Notes: generated by a model from the sequence alone, not told the origin. 64,000 nt of DNA from Aminipila sp032051575 (GCF_032051575.1 NZ_DAMBYD010000004.1:186001-250000), one strand, 5' to 3'. Shown: positions 1-9,577, counted from the first letter of the stretch. Numbers and translations are program-made.

Positions 1-1
1 T

Positions 2-145
2 TTTCCTAACAGCGCTCAGGCAAGGGAAAATTCAACATACATACATGACCTCACAAAACGAGAAAGACAAATGTCGGGCGCGACGATTGGTCTTGCATTC
101 GCATGGATTGTAACATTAATTGCCTGCATTGTGTACCCACTTTAA
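2..145 (+). CDS. C-terminal end of a membrane protein (cut by window start)
   Basis: An open frame runs from base 2 to a TAA at 143-145. It encodes 47 residues: a polar stretch with the charged segment DLTKREROUGHLY at its middle (the actual residues are DLTKRERQ), then one hydrophobic segment of about 20 residues and the ending IVYPL. It is the tail of a longer protein with a C-terminal transmembrane helix. The family cannot be recognised from this much. It is not a shadow of another gene, because nothing else occupies this stretch. Confidence 0.45.
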   Translation, partial: FPNSAQARENSTYIHDLTKRERQMSGATIGLAFAWIVTLIACIVYPL

Positions 146-288
146 GTGTTAGATTATGAGAAAACTTAGAAGCTAGGGGACAAATGTGAGCGTTACATTA
201 TGTTTAAGACGTATAAAACTTTGAGATTATCAAATTGTATATTTATACCCTTACACTATAGTTTATATTATAATTAAGAGGTGATTAA

Positions 289-810
289 ATGAACTTAAAA
301 AAACTTTTTAAAAATCAGGATACAATAATAGCGATTCTATTAATTGCTATTATTATTATCAGTGCTTTATTTATTCAATATTACATACATGTTAATTATG
401 TTATAAATCATAACATTTATACAAATTTAATAATTAATGAACATGCCTTAAACGAAATAAATGATAAATTGATAAATTGTAAAAATAAAGACGAACTTAA
501 TGAGGTATTTCAAGACAATAGATATTATTTAGTTATGAATGCTTCAAATACAAAAAAATATCAGCATATAAGTAAAAGGTTTCAATATATTGATATTCAT
601 GAATTAGAATTATATATACAAGCACTAACAGCGACAGAATTATCTGATGAAGAATTTCAATTTCATAAAAATAACATACAGAACATTTGTAATTTATGGT
701 CACATTTAACAATAGATGATGATTGGTTTAAAGCAAATTCGAATTTAAAAGAAGTTTTAAAAGAAACAAATAATCTTTCAAAAAAAGGTTATGAAAGACT
801 ATGGATGTAA
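289..810 (+). CDS. Hypothetical anchored protein, one N-terminal transmembrane helix
   Basis: This encodes 173 residues. Residues 12-33 are strongly hydrophobic (isoleucine-rich) and follow a lysine-rich start, as in a signal anchor; the rest is polar, Asn/Lys-rich and predicted to lie outside the membrane. A good ribosome site (AGAGGTG) sits 7 bases before ATG, and a TATAAT-like hexamer lies in the AT-rich stretch near 265-275. No family is recognised. The base composition is very AT-rich like most of the cargo and unlike the MBL gene that follows. Confidence 0.6.
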   Translation: MNLKKLFKNQDTIIAILLIAIIIISALFIQYYIHVNYVINHNIYTNLIINEHALNEINDKLINCKNKDELNEVFQDNRYYLVMNASNTKKYQHISKRFQYIDIHELELYIQALTATELSDEEFQFHKNNIQNICNLWSHLTIDDDWFKANSNLKEVLKETNNLSKKGYERLWM

Positions 811-914
811 TAAAAAACAGTCTTAGTTAGTTGAATTATGGTATCCAATTATTTATATAATTTGGCGGTAGAACAGACAAAATTTATTACACATAACAAA
901 GGAGAATAATCAAA

Positions 915-1676
915 ATGGAAAACTGGTTTACACTCGATCGAATTGATGTAGATACTCACATTATTAGCGAATATCGCCATTGGGAAGAAACGCACTGCTA
1001 CTTGCTTGAAGGTAGGGAGCGGTGTTTGCTCATTGACACAGGACTGGGCATATGCAATATTGCTGAAGAAGTGAAGAAACTGACGGACAAGCCGGTGGCT
1101 GCCGTGGCGACACATATTCATTGGGATCATATTGGCGGGCACGAATACTACCCAGAGTTTTATGCCCATGAGGCGGAATTAAACTGGCTGAACGGTGAGT
1201 TTCCCCTGTCGATGGATACTATCCGGGGTATGGTTATAGACCGTTGCGATTTGCCGGAGGGTTATGACGTCAACAATTATAAGTTCTTTCAGGGAACACC
1301 GACGCGGGTACTACACGATGGCGACACCATCAATCTGGGCGGACGCGTAATCACTGCACTGCAAACACCGGGACACTCTCCGGGGCATCTATGTTTTTGG
1401 GAACCGCAACGAGGATACTTATTTACCGGCGATCTTGTCTACAAGGACACGCTGTTTGCGTACTACCCTTCAACCGACCCTCAGGCATATCTTACGTCTC
1501 TTGAGAAAATTGCATCGCTGCCCGTGAAAGGAGTATTTCCAGCTCATCACAGCTTGGACATTCAGCCGGAAATTCTGATCCGCATGCGAGACGCTTTTCG
1601 ACAATTGAACGTTGATGGTAGATTACATCACGGTAGCGGTACTTTTAATTATGGCGATTGGGCGGTCTGGCTGTGA
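915..1676 (+). CDS. Metallo-beta-lactamase-fold hydrolase
   Basis: This is a 253-residue protein of the glyoxalase II/MBL superfamily. The zinc motif HxHxDH is at residues 67-72 (HIHWDH), followed by the second-site histidine in TPGHSPGH, the aspartate in FTGD and the late histidine in PAHHS. It is therefore likely a cytoplasmic metal-dependent hydrolase; the substrate cannot be told. AAAGGAG lies 12 bases before ATG. The gene is visibly richer in G and C than the genes on either side, which suggests a separate acquisition. Confidence 0.85.
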   Translation: MENWFTLDRIDVDTHIISEYRHWEETHCYLLEGRERCLLIDTGLGICNIAEEVKKLTDKPVAAVATHIHWDHIGGHEYYPEFYAHEAELNWLNGEFPLSMDTIRGMVIDRCDLPEGYDVNNYKFFQGTPTRVLHDGDTINLGGRVITALQTPGHSPGHLCFWEPQRGYLFTGDLVYKDTLFAYYPSTDPQAYLTSLEKIASLPVKGVFPAHHSLDIQPEILIRMRDAFRQLNVDGRLHHGSGTFNYGDWAVWL

Positions 1677-1769
1677 TGATAGAAATTCCACATGTTAAAA
1701 TGCATTGCTTGTGCAACGATAGAACATATGATAATTATTAGGCACAAAAGTAAATGGAGGTGCTTAAAC

Positions 1770-2369
1770 ATGTTCGGTGAAAATTTAAAAACAATTAGAA
1801 ACCAAAAAGGAATGTCACAGGAAACTCTGGCACAGCAATTAAATGTTGTACGCCAGACAATATCAAAATGGGAAAAAGGTTTATCCGTTCCAGATGCTGA
1901 AATGCTTACGCGTATTTCTGATTTATTTGAAATACCAGTAAGTCAGCTATTAGGTGTAAAGATTGAAGCTGAAAAGAATACAAATGAGGTGGCTGCACAA
2001 TTGGCGATACTAAATGAGCAGTTAGCTAATAAAAGCAGGCGAAATAAGAATATTTTTAAAATAGCATTGAGGATTATTGCGGTATTCGTGATTGCTTATA
2101 TTGTATTTGCTGTGGCAGCACATGTCACATTGAAAAATAATCGTTCCGATACCCAAACCACCACACTAATTTGCACAATGGATAATGAAGAATATACATA
2201 TGCAATCACATATGATGAACAATATCAGATTATAGAAGCAGGGGGAAATGCATTTATAGCTGACCATGTTGAAACAGAAAAGTATGACGACGCAAATATA
2301 CTAATAGCACAAATAGAGGATTATTTTGGGGAACATGGTGGAACTTGTGAACGTGTAGAAAACCATTAG
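1770..2369 (+). CDS. Xre-family HTH regulator with C-terminal membrane helix
   Basis: The protein has 199 residues. Residues 4-60 form a classic Xre helix-turn-helix (QETLAQQLNVVRQTISKWEKG). A transmembrane segment lies at about residues 92-114 and a small extracytoplasmic domain of about 80 residues follows. I chose ATG 1770 because GGAGG lies 8 bases upstream; the frame is open back to 1692 but has no ribosome site there. A membrane-tethered Xre protein could sense an envelope signal. The target is unknown. A possible promoter (TTGCTT, then TATGATAAT) lies at about 1708-1736. Confidence 0.75.
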   Translation: MFGENLKTIRNQKGMSQETLAQQLNVVRQTISKWEKGLSVPDAEMLTRISDLFEIPVSQLLGVKIEAEKNTNEVAAQLAILNEQLANKSRRNKNIFKIALRIIAVFVIAYIVFAVAAHVTLKNNRSDTQTTTLICTMDNEEYTYAITYDEQYQIIEAGGNAFIADHVETEKYDDANILIAQIEDYFGEHGGTCERVENH

Positions 2370-2402
2370 GGTTATTTGGAAATAAAAGGGAGGACTATAA
2401 AA

Positions 2403-3374
2403 GTGAAAAATTTTTTAGTTAGTTTTATGATTGTAATATTAATTTTGATGATGCCTGGTTGGGGTTGTATGGCATCGGCTACGACAACAACAGATTCTAA
2501 AACATTGGGGGGGAATAACACTACTGCTACTTCTTCTGAAAATCAAGGAATTACCTTTAGGTCTGACAGTTATATGATGGATTTTCCAGAATCTCAGATA
2601 GAAGCTATAGTGTATACTTTCCCTGATGGGACTAAAACTTTTAATACAGATGGAAATGCAAAAACAGCAGTTATGATTAATGGCACATTTACACCTGATA
2701 TAGAAGTGAAAATTATTGATAAGGTATTAATGGTACCAATAAAAAATATATGTGATAAGTTAGAGATTAAAGCGAATTTAACGGACAAAAATAACAAAAT
2801 TACGATTGAAAATAAGAATAAGAATTTGACGATTACTTTCAAAGTAAACGATGCCGTTGCACTTGTAAATAATGAAAAAATCACGATGGAATCATCGCCT
2901 CAACTTGTGGACAATACCATATATGTACCATGGATGTCTATATACGATAAATTAAATATAACGACTAAATATTATAATCCGGCTAGCTCACATTTATTTT
3001 CATTAAATGCGCTTATTACAATTGATCAAGAGTCAAATCAACCTTATATGTCAAAAGACGAAGCATTTAAATATTTAAAAGATAATCTAAATGCAGCCTC
3101 TACTCATTTTAAGGAGAATTTTAAAAAACTTTATAACCCGGATAATGATAGGTTAAATTCCACGGAAAAAGAATTGAAAGAAAATATAAGTAATGTAAAA
3201 TTTGTTAGCAGTATTTCTAAATATTACATATTTAGAGGTCACTATTATACAATGTTTGTAGATAAGTATAACAAGGATGTATATTTTAATATTCCAGCTA
3301 TAGCATCCAGAACTATAAAAAAAATAAACTTTGATGATCCTACACTTTTTGAATATAGTTATATGGTTGATTAA
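2403..3374 (+). CDS. Secreted copper-amine-oxidase N-domain-like protein
   Basis: I read this from GTG 2403, because GGGAGG lies 8 bases upstream; the frame is open back to a TTG at 2376. It has 323 residues with an N-terminal signal peptide (hydrophobic core of about 20 residues, probable cleavage after ASA). Two stalk-type repeats of the copper amine oxidase N1 family follow (MVPIKNICDKL and YVPWMSIYDKL). The C-terminal 110 residues match nothing I know. This family usually sits in the cell wall. The last 15 codons plus downstream bases are copied near 23750. Confidence 0.65.
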   Translation: MKNFLVSFMIVILILMMPGWGCMASATTTTDSKTLGGNNTTATSSENQGITFRSDSYMMDFPESQIEAIVYTFPDGTKTFNTDGNAKTAVMINGTFTPDIEVKIIDKVLMVPIKNICDKLEIKANLTDKNNKITIENKNKNLTITFKVNDAVALVNNEKITMESSPQLVDNTIYVPWMSIYDKLNITTKYYNPASSHLFSLNALITIDQESNQPYMSKDEAFKYLKDNLNAASTHFKENFKKLYNPDNDRLNSTEKELKENISNVKFVSSISKYYIFRGHYYTMFVDKYNKDVYFNIPAIASRTIKKINFDDPTLFEYSYMVD

Positions 3375-3384
3375 ATAGCAAAGC
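3330..3384 (+). repeat. Left copy of a ~55-bp direct repeat bracketing the defence region
   Basis: This stretch covers the last codons and stop of the upstream gene. About 50 of 55 positions recur at 23747-23800 in the same orientation, with one single-base gap. It could be an attachment-site duplication from insertion of the 20.4-kb block into the 3' end of a gene. It could also be the tail of a second, decayed copy of the gene. Confidence 0.6.
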
Positions 3385-3390
3385 GGATGA

Positions 3391-3447
3391 AAGTACTGTT
3401 TTAAAATATGTAATTTATAATTATGTGTTTTAAAACAGTGCTTTTTT
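3391..3447 (+). terminator. Intrinsic terminator after the secreted protein gene
   Basis: The arms AGTACTGTTTTAAAA and TTTTAAAACAGTGCT are separated by about 20 bases and followed by a run of six T. It ends transcription of the gene closing at 3374. Confidence 0.75.
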
Positions 3448-3774
3448 ATTGGGAAAATGACATAGCATGTCGAACTATGTCGGAAAAGAGAAAAAGACAA
3501 GAGGGGAAAAAGTAGAATAATGGAAGTATACTTATAATAAGGAAGAATTTAAGAACAGATTACAAATTTTAGCAATTAATAACTGAAATATACACATTAA
3601 CCAAGTAGTTGGATGAGTGTATAGGTTCATGTAATAGCAATAATGCACACTTAGATAATTAGATAGTGTGGCTATAATGTGAGACTGAAATCAAGAAATA
3701 TAGAGAAACAGAAGTAAAATAATTTTATAAATAATTTAGCTTAAAAATAATATGGATAATTAAGGAGCAAAGAA
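3448..3774 (+). promoter_or_regulatory. Upstream region of the ABC-3C operon, possible operator
   Basis: There is no gene in this AT-rich stretch. It contains an inverted repeat CACACT/AGTGTG (3646-3651 and 3665-3670) directly followed by TATAAT at 3673-3678, which could be a regulated -10 region of the operon starting at 3775. No clear -35 box is seen. Confidence 0.3.
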
Positions 3775-5163
3775 ATGAACAGTAATTTAACTTGGTTGCA
3801 TCTATCTGATATACATTTTAGTTTTCAAAATTTTGATACTTTAAGGATGAGAGACAGATTATTAGCTAAATTAGATGAGATTACAAGAGAAAATACTATT
3901 AATTTTATCGTTGTAACAGGAGATTTATCTTATCAAGGGAAAATAGATAGAAAAGGATTATCAACCTTTTTTGATGAAGTTCTATTAAAAACTCGTTTAA
4001 ATAAAGATTTTCTATATATTGTACCTGGCAATCATGATGTCCATAGAAGTTCTCCAAGAACAGCAATGCTTAAAACATTCTTAGATGATTCATCAGAATT
4101 TGATGATGATATGGAAACCTCTTTGTTAGAAGGTCAATCAGATTTTTTTGAATTTTATAAAGAATATATAGGATTGGATTACCCAAAGGGGCAAATTCAT
4201 TGGGTACAAAAAAATAAAAGTTATAACTTGTTAGGATTAAACACGGCATTAACCTGTGGAAGAGACAAAGAAGAAGGTTCGTTAAAAATTAATTCCACTA
4301 AACTTTTTATGGCTTTAAAAGAAGTGGAAAAATTGCCAGTTCTCAACATAGCAATCGGTCATCATGGTCTTGATTGTTTTAATCAGAAAGATTTGCAGGA
4401 TACAATTAATCAATTTATTGATTATAATATAGACGTTTATTTATGTGGACATATCCATAAGGCAGCATACACTATTAGTACAGATGGAAATAGAAACATA
4501 CCAACGCTTACTTGCGGAGCTACGGTAGTAGATGAATATAGCAATGCATATTTTATAGTGGAATCTTTCGATGGTCAAAAAAATTTATCTTCAAAGTGTT
4601 ATTTATGGGATTTGTCCAATCAACAATGGGTAATAGATAATTCGATAAATAGAAAAAACAGTAAAAATGGTGTAACACAGTTCCAACTTGAAAGATTTTT
4701 AGAACAATCGGAAGATGAAGATATTTATATAAATAACGATATTTTCAGGGACTTTATCATAGAATTTCATCAGAATTTTGATACAAAAAAAGAGAGAAAC
4801 AACGAATTATTTACAAAAGATATAACTGAAAAATTTGTTAATATGAGATGTAATAGTAGTATGGTTAAACAATATGACATGTTGAGTTTATATTTTCCTG
4901 TTATTTCACAAGTAATGTGTAGCACAGCTTTTTTGTCTGCTAAAAGCAAATTAATTATTTCAAGTGTTATTATTGAGTCTTATAATAATAATTTTGATTT
5001 ATATGATACAGGACATAAGATATTAGAGGCTATGGTTCAAGAGATCTTTGTTAATTATAAAAATAAAATAAAATATACAGAGTATAATTTAAAATTATAC
5101 ATAAAGACGCTATGCTATTGGCTGATATATGAGTGTGATATCTTTGATGACAAAAAGGAGTAA
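3775..5163 (+). CDS. Metallophosphoesterase effector of an ABC-3C-type defence system
   Basis: This encodes 462 residues. The N-terminal 260 form a calcineurin-like metallophosphoesterase with all motifs: D12-x-H14, GD at 49-50, GNHD at 85-88, then GHH and GHIH. The C-terminal ~170 residues are helical and lie where ABC-3C effectors carry the domain that docks on the ATPase module. GGAG lies 8 bases before ATG. It is the first of three tightly spaced genes (3 bases to the next). By family knowledge it is a nuclease or nucleotide phosphodiesterase released on infection; the substrate is inference. Confidence 0.8.
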   Translation: MNSNLTWLHLSDIHFSFQNFDTLRMRDRLLAKLDEITRENTINFIVVTGDLSYQGKIDRKGLSTFFDEVLLKTRLNKDFLYIVPGNHDVHRSSPRTAMLKTFLDDSSEFDDDMETSLLEGQSDFFEFYKEYIGLDYPKGQIHWVQKNKSYNLLGLNTALTCGRDKEEGSLKINSTKLFMALKEVEKLPVLNIAIGHHGLDCFNQKDLQDTINQFIDYNIDVYLCGHIHKAAYTISTDGNRNIPTLTCGATVVDEYSNAYFIVESFDGQKNLSSKCYLWDLSNQQWVIDNSINRKNSKNGVTQFQLERFLEQSEDEDIYINNDIFRDFIIEFHQNFDTKKERNNELFTKDITEKFVNMRCNSSMVKQYDMLSLYFPVISQVMCSTAFLSAKSKLIISSVIIESYNNNFDLYDTGHKILEAMVQEIFVNYKNKIKYTEYNLKLYIKTLCYWLIYECDIFDDKKE

Positions 5164-5166
5164 TGA

Positions 5167-5412
5167 ATGGATATTTATAAAATCAATAAGTTTCAGGCAA
5201 AATATGAAAATCCAATATACGTAGGTAAACTCCTACATGGATTATTAAACAAGCCTATGATAATAGATTCTTTGTTCCAAAAGTTTGAGAAGACAACCGG
5301 AGAGGTGATTTCTTGGGAATATGAACAAATCCTTTTATTATCACTTTGCTTTATGTATTCAATAGGAATGATAGAGAATGTAGATAATAAAATTAGGAGG
5401 TGTGAAAAGTGA
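5167..5412 (+). CDS. Small middle component of the ABC-3C-type system
   Basis: An 81-residue protein sits between effector and ATPase genes and overlaps the latter by 4 bases (GTGA). It has a polar N-terminus with the segment NPIYVGKLLHGLL and a hydrophobic helix (QILLLSLCFMYSIGMI). Size, position and composition fit the middle-component families of ABC-three-component systems, which connect effector and ATPase. The assignment depends on context; the sequence alone would be hypothetical. Confidence 0.65.
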   Translation: MDIYKINKFQAKYENPIYVGKLLHGLLNKPMIIDSLFQKFEKTTGEVISWEYEQILLLSLCFMYSIGMIENVDNKIRRCEK

Positions 5413-7175
5413 AATTTATTAGTTTAACAGTTACAAGTCTCGCAAATAAATCAGTAAAAAATTACTTTGAATTTAATCCTGTTGGACTAAATTTAATATT
5501 AGGTGAAAGAAATGATAATCACGATGAAACTAATGGAGTTGGTAAAACTGCTTTAGTCGAAAGCATTCAGTATTGCTTAGGTGCAAATCTTCCTAAATCA
5601 TTTAAAGGTAAGAGTAATTTAGAAAAAGAGGATATTTTTGTAGTACTAAATATTGAATATAATGAAAAGCAATCAATGATTGGCAGAAGATTATGCGATG
5701 ATAGTTTTGCTTATATTTCTGATTCAGGAATAATTGAATATGAGTTATTCTTATGGGAATCATTAACCAAAGATGATTTTAGGAAATACATTCAGAATAT
5801 TATATACTCTGGATTCAAAGATATTAATATAGCAACAGCTCCTTCTTTTTCCGCTATAAGAGAATACATTATTAGAGACGAAAAAGAGGGCTTTACTGGT
5901 ATAAAAATAAAAAATAGAAATGCAACAAGCGTAAATCAAATTTTATCTTTTTTGGCTTTGATTCCTTGCAACTATGAAAGTAATATTTTGCAACAAAAAA
6001 ATGTAATTAAGGATTTGGATAAACAATTAAAAGATATAAAAGAAATAGGAAAAGAAATCAAAAGAATTAAACTATCACATCAAAAAACATTAGATGACAT
6101 TGATTCTTTAAAAAGTATACTTAGCAATGCTGATGTTGCAGAAAAGCTAAATAATGATGAAAATCAATATTATGAATTGAAATCACGGATAAATAATTTA
6201 TATTTGCAAATTAGAAAGTTAGAGTTTGCTCAAAAACAACATTATGCTAATATTAAAGATTTAGAAAATAATTTAAGCAAAATAAAAGAATTTATTGGGC
6301 TTGAAGATTTCTATAAACAGACAATTGGTTATTTCCCAGATGCAATTATAAAAAATTATAAAGAAGTGTATGATTATTATCAATTTATGATTGGAAACAG
6401 GGGGGAATATATTAGAAAACAACTTCAAAAAATTGAAGCTAATTTAGAGCTATTAAACAAAGAACGAGACAGACTTTTAGGAGAATTATCTCAGAACACG
6501 CACTTTGCCAAAAACTCAAACTTAGTAAGAGATCTCCAAGAGATTAGCAATCAAATAGCTGAAAAATATAAAGAAATTGCTGAATATAATTATAAAATTG
6601 AATTATATTCCAAGAAAGCTGATATAGAAAAAGACAGAAAAAAGCAACTTGGGATATTGGAAGTTTTAACTGAAAAATATAAACAGGATTATATTTTTCA
6701 TTCAATGCAAACAGAAAACATAGTCAATCATTTTCACATGTTAAATAATAAATTATATGAAACACAGGGTGAATTAATTTTTGGATTTGAGGAAAGTTTA
6801 AAAGCAAATGCTAAAACTGGAAGAATTAAAATTAATTGTTCAATTGAAGATGAGGATGCTCACGGAAGATATTACATGAAAATAAATATGTTTGATTTAT
6901 CATTGATGCTAAATAGAGTAGATAAAGAACAGGGGTTAACTTTTTTATTCCATGATGGTTCTTATAGTAAGCCTGCTCCATCGGTTAAGGAAAAAGTATT
7001 AACCTATGTTGATTCTTATTTGAAAGAAAAAAATATAGGTCAATATTTTGTTACCATTAATGTTGAGGAACTTTCTTCTGAAGCATTAAGTTATTTTACA
7101 AAAAATAAAAATGTGGTTATTAGACTACAGAGAACTGACGATAATACTGAGAGATTTATGGGATTAAAATATTAA
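5409..7175 (+). CDS. DUF2326-type Rad50-like ABC ATPase of the ABC-3C system
   Basis: This encodes 588 residues. The start GTG overlaps the previous stop and GGAGGTG lies just before it. The N-terminus has an ABC Walker A (NGVGKT at 42-47) in the context LILGERN. Residues ~195-460 are long coiled coil, and the C-terminal third closes the ATPase head with a DUF2326-like region (FLFHDGSYSKPAP). Such SMC/Rad50-like proteins probably sense DNA or replication ends and gate the effector. No separate signature or Walker B was verified residue by residue. Confidence 0.75.
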   Translation: MKFISLTVTSLANKSVKNYFEFNPVGLNLILGERNDNHDETNGVGKTALVESIQYCLGANLPKSFKGKSNLEKEDIFVVLNIEYNEKQSMIGRRLCDDSFAYISDSGIIEYELFLWESLTKDDFRKYIQNIIYSGFKDINIATAPSFSAIREYIIRDEKEGFTGIKIKNRNATSVNQILSFLALIPCNYESNILQQKNVIKDLDKQLKDIKEIGKEIKRIKLSHQKTLDDIDSLKSILSNADVAEKLNNDENQYYELKSRINNLYLQIRKLEFAQKQHYANIKDLENNLSKIKEFIGLEDFYKQTIGYFPDAIIKNYKEVYDYYQFMIGNRGEYIRKQLQKIEANLELLNKERDRLLGELSQNTHFAKNSNLVRDLQEISNQIAEKYKEIAEYNYKIELYSKKADIEKDRKKQLGILEVLTEKYKQDYIFHSMQTENIVNHFHMLNNKLYETQGELIFGFEESLKANAKTGRIKINCSIEDEDAHGRYYMKINMFDLSLMLNRVDKEQGLTFLFHDGSYSKPAPSVKEKVLTYVDSYLKEKNIGQYFVTINVEELSSEALSYFTKNKNVVIRLQRTDDNTERFMGLKY

Positions 7176-7280
7176 TATAATTTAAAAACGTAGATTTTAA
7201 ATTATAAGTTGTTGAATTCTAGCAAAAATAATAGAGCTAAATTTTTTCACTCAAAAAGTATAGAAGATTGGAGAGGCAAT

Positions 7281-8045
7281 ATGGGGAATACAAAATTCGA
7301 AGAGTGTTATCTGTGTAGCAGGAAAGAGATTATTTCTGTAGAAAAATTACAAGGTATACATGAAAAACAAGATAATGAATACGATGATGAATATTACGGT
7401 GATTTCTTTTGCCCGGAATGTTTTATAGCGCAGTTATCATTCCATCCTAATGCAAAAACTCCACATTTTAAAACAAAGCCATCAGCAAAACACGAATCAG
7501 ATTGTTCTTATAATTTTAAATCTGCAACCAAAAAAGAGATGGACGATTATTGTAATGACATACGTAATCACGATTCAATAAATCGAAAGCTAAAGTCTTG
7601 TTTAGAGCTATTAAATAAAATACAAAAAAGGCAGAGAACAACACAACCACTAGGAGAAAAAGATAACAATGATAGATGTAATTATTTTACTTTTGGTGAA
7701 GGAGAAACTCGCAGAAGTATCAGAAGAAAAAGATTATCCGTGGCATTGAATGAAGAAGATGATTACAATACCCCTATGATATTCTATGGAACTGTATTTG
7801 CTAAATGGGATTTGCGAAATGATAATGTGAAGTATTTAAGGTTACAAAATACTAAAACAGACAAATATATTTGTTCAATCGCAGTATCAAATAACATTTA
7901 TTCTCATGTAGATGAGAGTATGAAATTTGATAATAAGAGAAAATGTGATATTGCATTTATTACTTCAATGGTTAGAAAGGGTAATTTCAATAACTGCTCT
8001 ATAAGTTATTCAACTGAGCTGATAGTATCTAGTGTATTAACTTGA
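7281..8045 (+). CDS. Zinc-finger protein of unknown function (CoiA-like N-terminus)
   Basis: I chose ATG 7281, which has GGAGAGG 5 bases upstream; an earlier TTG at 7209 is possible. The protein has 254 residues. The N-terminus has CYLC, then FFCPEC, a PHF segment and a KHESDC segment, a Cys/His pattern like the zinc-binding start of CoiA-like proteins that often precedes a nuclease domain. The rest is charged with no recognisable catalytic motif. It follows the ABC-3C ATPase by about 105 bases, so it may be an accessory gene of that system. Confidence 0.5.
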   Translation: MGNTKFEECYLCSRKEIISVEKLQGIHEKQDNEYDDEYYGDFFCPECFIAQLSFHPNAKTPHFKTKPSAKHESDCSYNFKSATKKEMDDYCNDIRNHDSINRKLKSCLELLNKIQKRQRTTQPLGEKDNNDRCNYFTFGEGETRRSIRRKRLSVALNEEDDYNTPMIFYGTVFAKWDLRNDNVKYLRLQNTKTDKYICSIAVSNNIYSHVDESMKFDNKRKCDIAFITSMVRKGNFNNCSISYSTELIVSSVLT

Positions 8046-8252
8046 CCTGTTACAATAGGGTAGTAAAACCAATTACTGCCATAATAGTTTATGCTATCAC
8101 ATGATGAAATCAATATTAAAAATACTATAGATAATATCCATTATAAGGAATCTTCTTATGGTTTATGCAGAGTCTAGAATGAGCATTTGAACCTGATATA
8201 AACGATGAATGCCATTGCTTTGTAAATCTTTAGCTCTATTTTTATAAAGTAC
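8046..8252. other. Gene-free gap between zinc-finger gene and IS66 remnant
   Basis: There is no reading frame worth calling. A stretch near 8069-8093 (ACTGCCATAATAGTTT) resembles the left half of the array repeat found after several genes further right, which could mark an older, decayed repeat copy. Confidence 0.3.
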
Positions 8253-9056
8253 ATGTGGCTGTATCGAAGCGGAGACGATGGCAAATCTGCTATCATACTG
8301 TATGACTACCAGCCTTCACGCAGCGGCGAAAATGCTGCAAATTACCTAAAGGGTTTTAGCGGCTACGTCCACTGTGACGGATACTCCGGTTACAACAAGC
8401 TTCCGGAAATCACAAGATGTGGCTGCTGGGCACACCTCAGGCGAAAGTTTGTAGAAGCAATCCCTCAGAAGAAGGCCAAAGGTGCATTGCAGACAACTGC
8501 AGAAATCGGAAGAGATTACTGCAACAGCCTGTTTAACATCGAAGACTCTCTAAAGGACCTCAGTCCCAAGGAGCGTTACTTAAAGCGCCTGGAACTGGAA
8601 AAACAGGTATTAGAGGCCTTTTGGTCATGGCTTGAAAAAAATGTATTAAGTGGCTCTGCACTGTACAAAGCTGTGACATATGCAAGAAATCAAAAGCCTT
8701 TTATGGAGAATTATCTTCTAGATGGAAGGCTCTCAATATCAAACAATGCTGCAGAGAATGCAATCAGGCCTTTTACAGTAGGCAGAAAAAACTGGTTGTT
8801 TTGTGATACTCCAAAGGGAGCTGATGCATCAGCTGCTGTATATAGCATAGTTGAAACGGCTAAGGCAAGCGGCCTGAATGTCAGAGCATATCTTGAATAT
8901 TTGCTTCAGTACATGCCTGATACAAACTGGCGCTGCCAACCGGGACTATTGGATTTATTAATGCCGTGGTCAAGTCAGGTTCAAGAGGCCTGCGGCAAAT
9001 AAATATTCTAACAAAGTTATTGCTCGGAGGTAAGGCACTCTGTTATTGAGCGCTTA
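8250..9056 (+). mobile_element. IS66 insertion sequence remnant
   Basis: The transposase fragment is followed at 9042-9056 by GTTATTGAGCGCTTAC, whose reverse complement starts GTAAGCGC as IS66-family terminal repeats do. The left inverted repeat and the accessory tnpA/tnpB genes are absent. Confidence 0.75.
8253..9002 (+). pseudogene. IS66-family transposase (TnpC), 5'-truncated remnant
   Basis: This is a 249-residue C-terminal half of an IS66-type DDE transposase, whose full length is about 500 residues. Visible parts are WLYRSG, the second catalytic Asp in HCDGYSGY, the cysteine pattern near CGCWAHLRRKF, and the final block NNAAENAIRPFTVGRKNW with the catalytic Glu. The first catalytic Asp and the N-terminal zinc region are missing, so it cannot be active. 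Its composition is richer in GC than the AT-rich neighbours, marking an insertion later cut at its left end. Confidence 0.9.
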
Positions 9057-9115
9057 CAATAAAATTGGAGTTTTTTTAAATGAATTAATTATATAAATAA
9101 GGAGTTATATCAATA

Positions 9116-9577
9116 ATGCAGTATAACAATGAAACAAATAATAATAGTGACATAGCTGATGAGTTAAATAAAATACAAATTCAGCAATTACATAATGCAA
9201 CTCTAAATTTTAGTAATAATAGCCTTGAGACGAAAAAATTATGTATTACAGTAGAAGTTGCAGTATTCACCTTGTTAACAGCAATTTACAAAGAAGAATC
9301 ATCCTATTCAAAGCTAATTGATGCAGTTCGATTTTTTGGTATATTGGTACCGAGTCTTTTTTACATAGTCGATGTAGTTTTATATTTTTACCAAGATAGA
9401 TTAAGAGAAAAAATGGTTATAGAAGGAAATGAAATACGAAAAAGATATAAGTTAACGGAAAAAGTTATAAATAAGAATAAGCATAGGGTGAGAAAATCAT
9501 TTTTTAATGGGTCTCAGATTATGTATTTCGGTTTAGTTATTATTGCAGTCCTATTTCCGCTAGTTTTGACAGCATAA
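9116..9577 (+). CDS. Membrane protein partner of the TIR gene, three helices
   Basis: A 153-residue protein has a polar N-terminus of about 40 residues, hydrophobic segments at roughly 45-60, 73-93 and 133-151, and a basic cytoplasmic loop between the last two. AAGGAG lies upstream of ATG. It ends 13 bases before the TIR gene, so the two are probably co-transcribed. The layout recalls small SLATT-like membrane effectors of nucleotide-signalling defence systems, but no family signature is certain. It could be the toxin or the anchor of the pair. Confidence 0.55.
   Translation: MQYNNETNNNSDIADELNKIQIQQLHNATLNFSNNSLETKKLCITVEVAVFTLLTAIYKEESSYSKLIDAVRFFGILVPSLFYIVDVVLYFYQDRLREKMVIEGNEIRKRYKLTEKVINKNKHRVRKSFFNGSQIMYFGLVIIAVLFPLVLTA

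Noticed and set aside
849..1169. Minus-strand frame over the MBL gene
   Set aside because: It is antisense to a gene with intact catalytic motifs and has no start signal.
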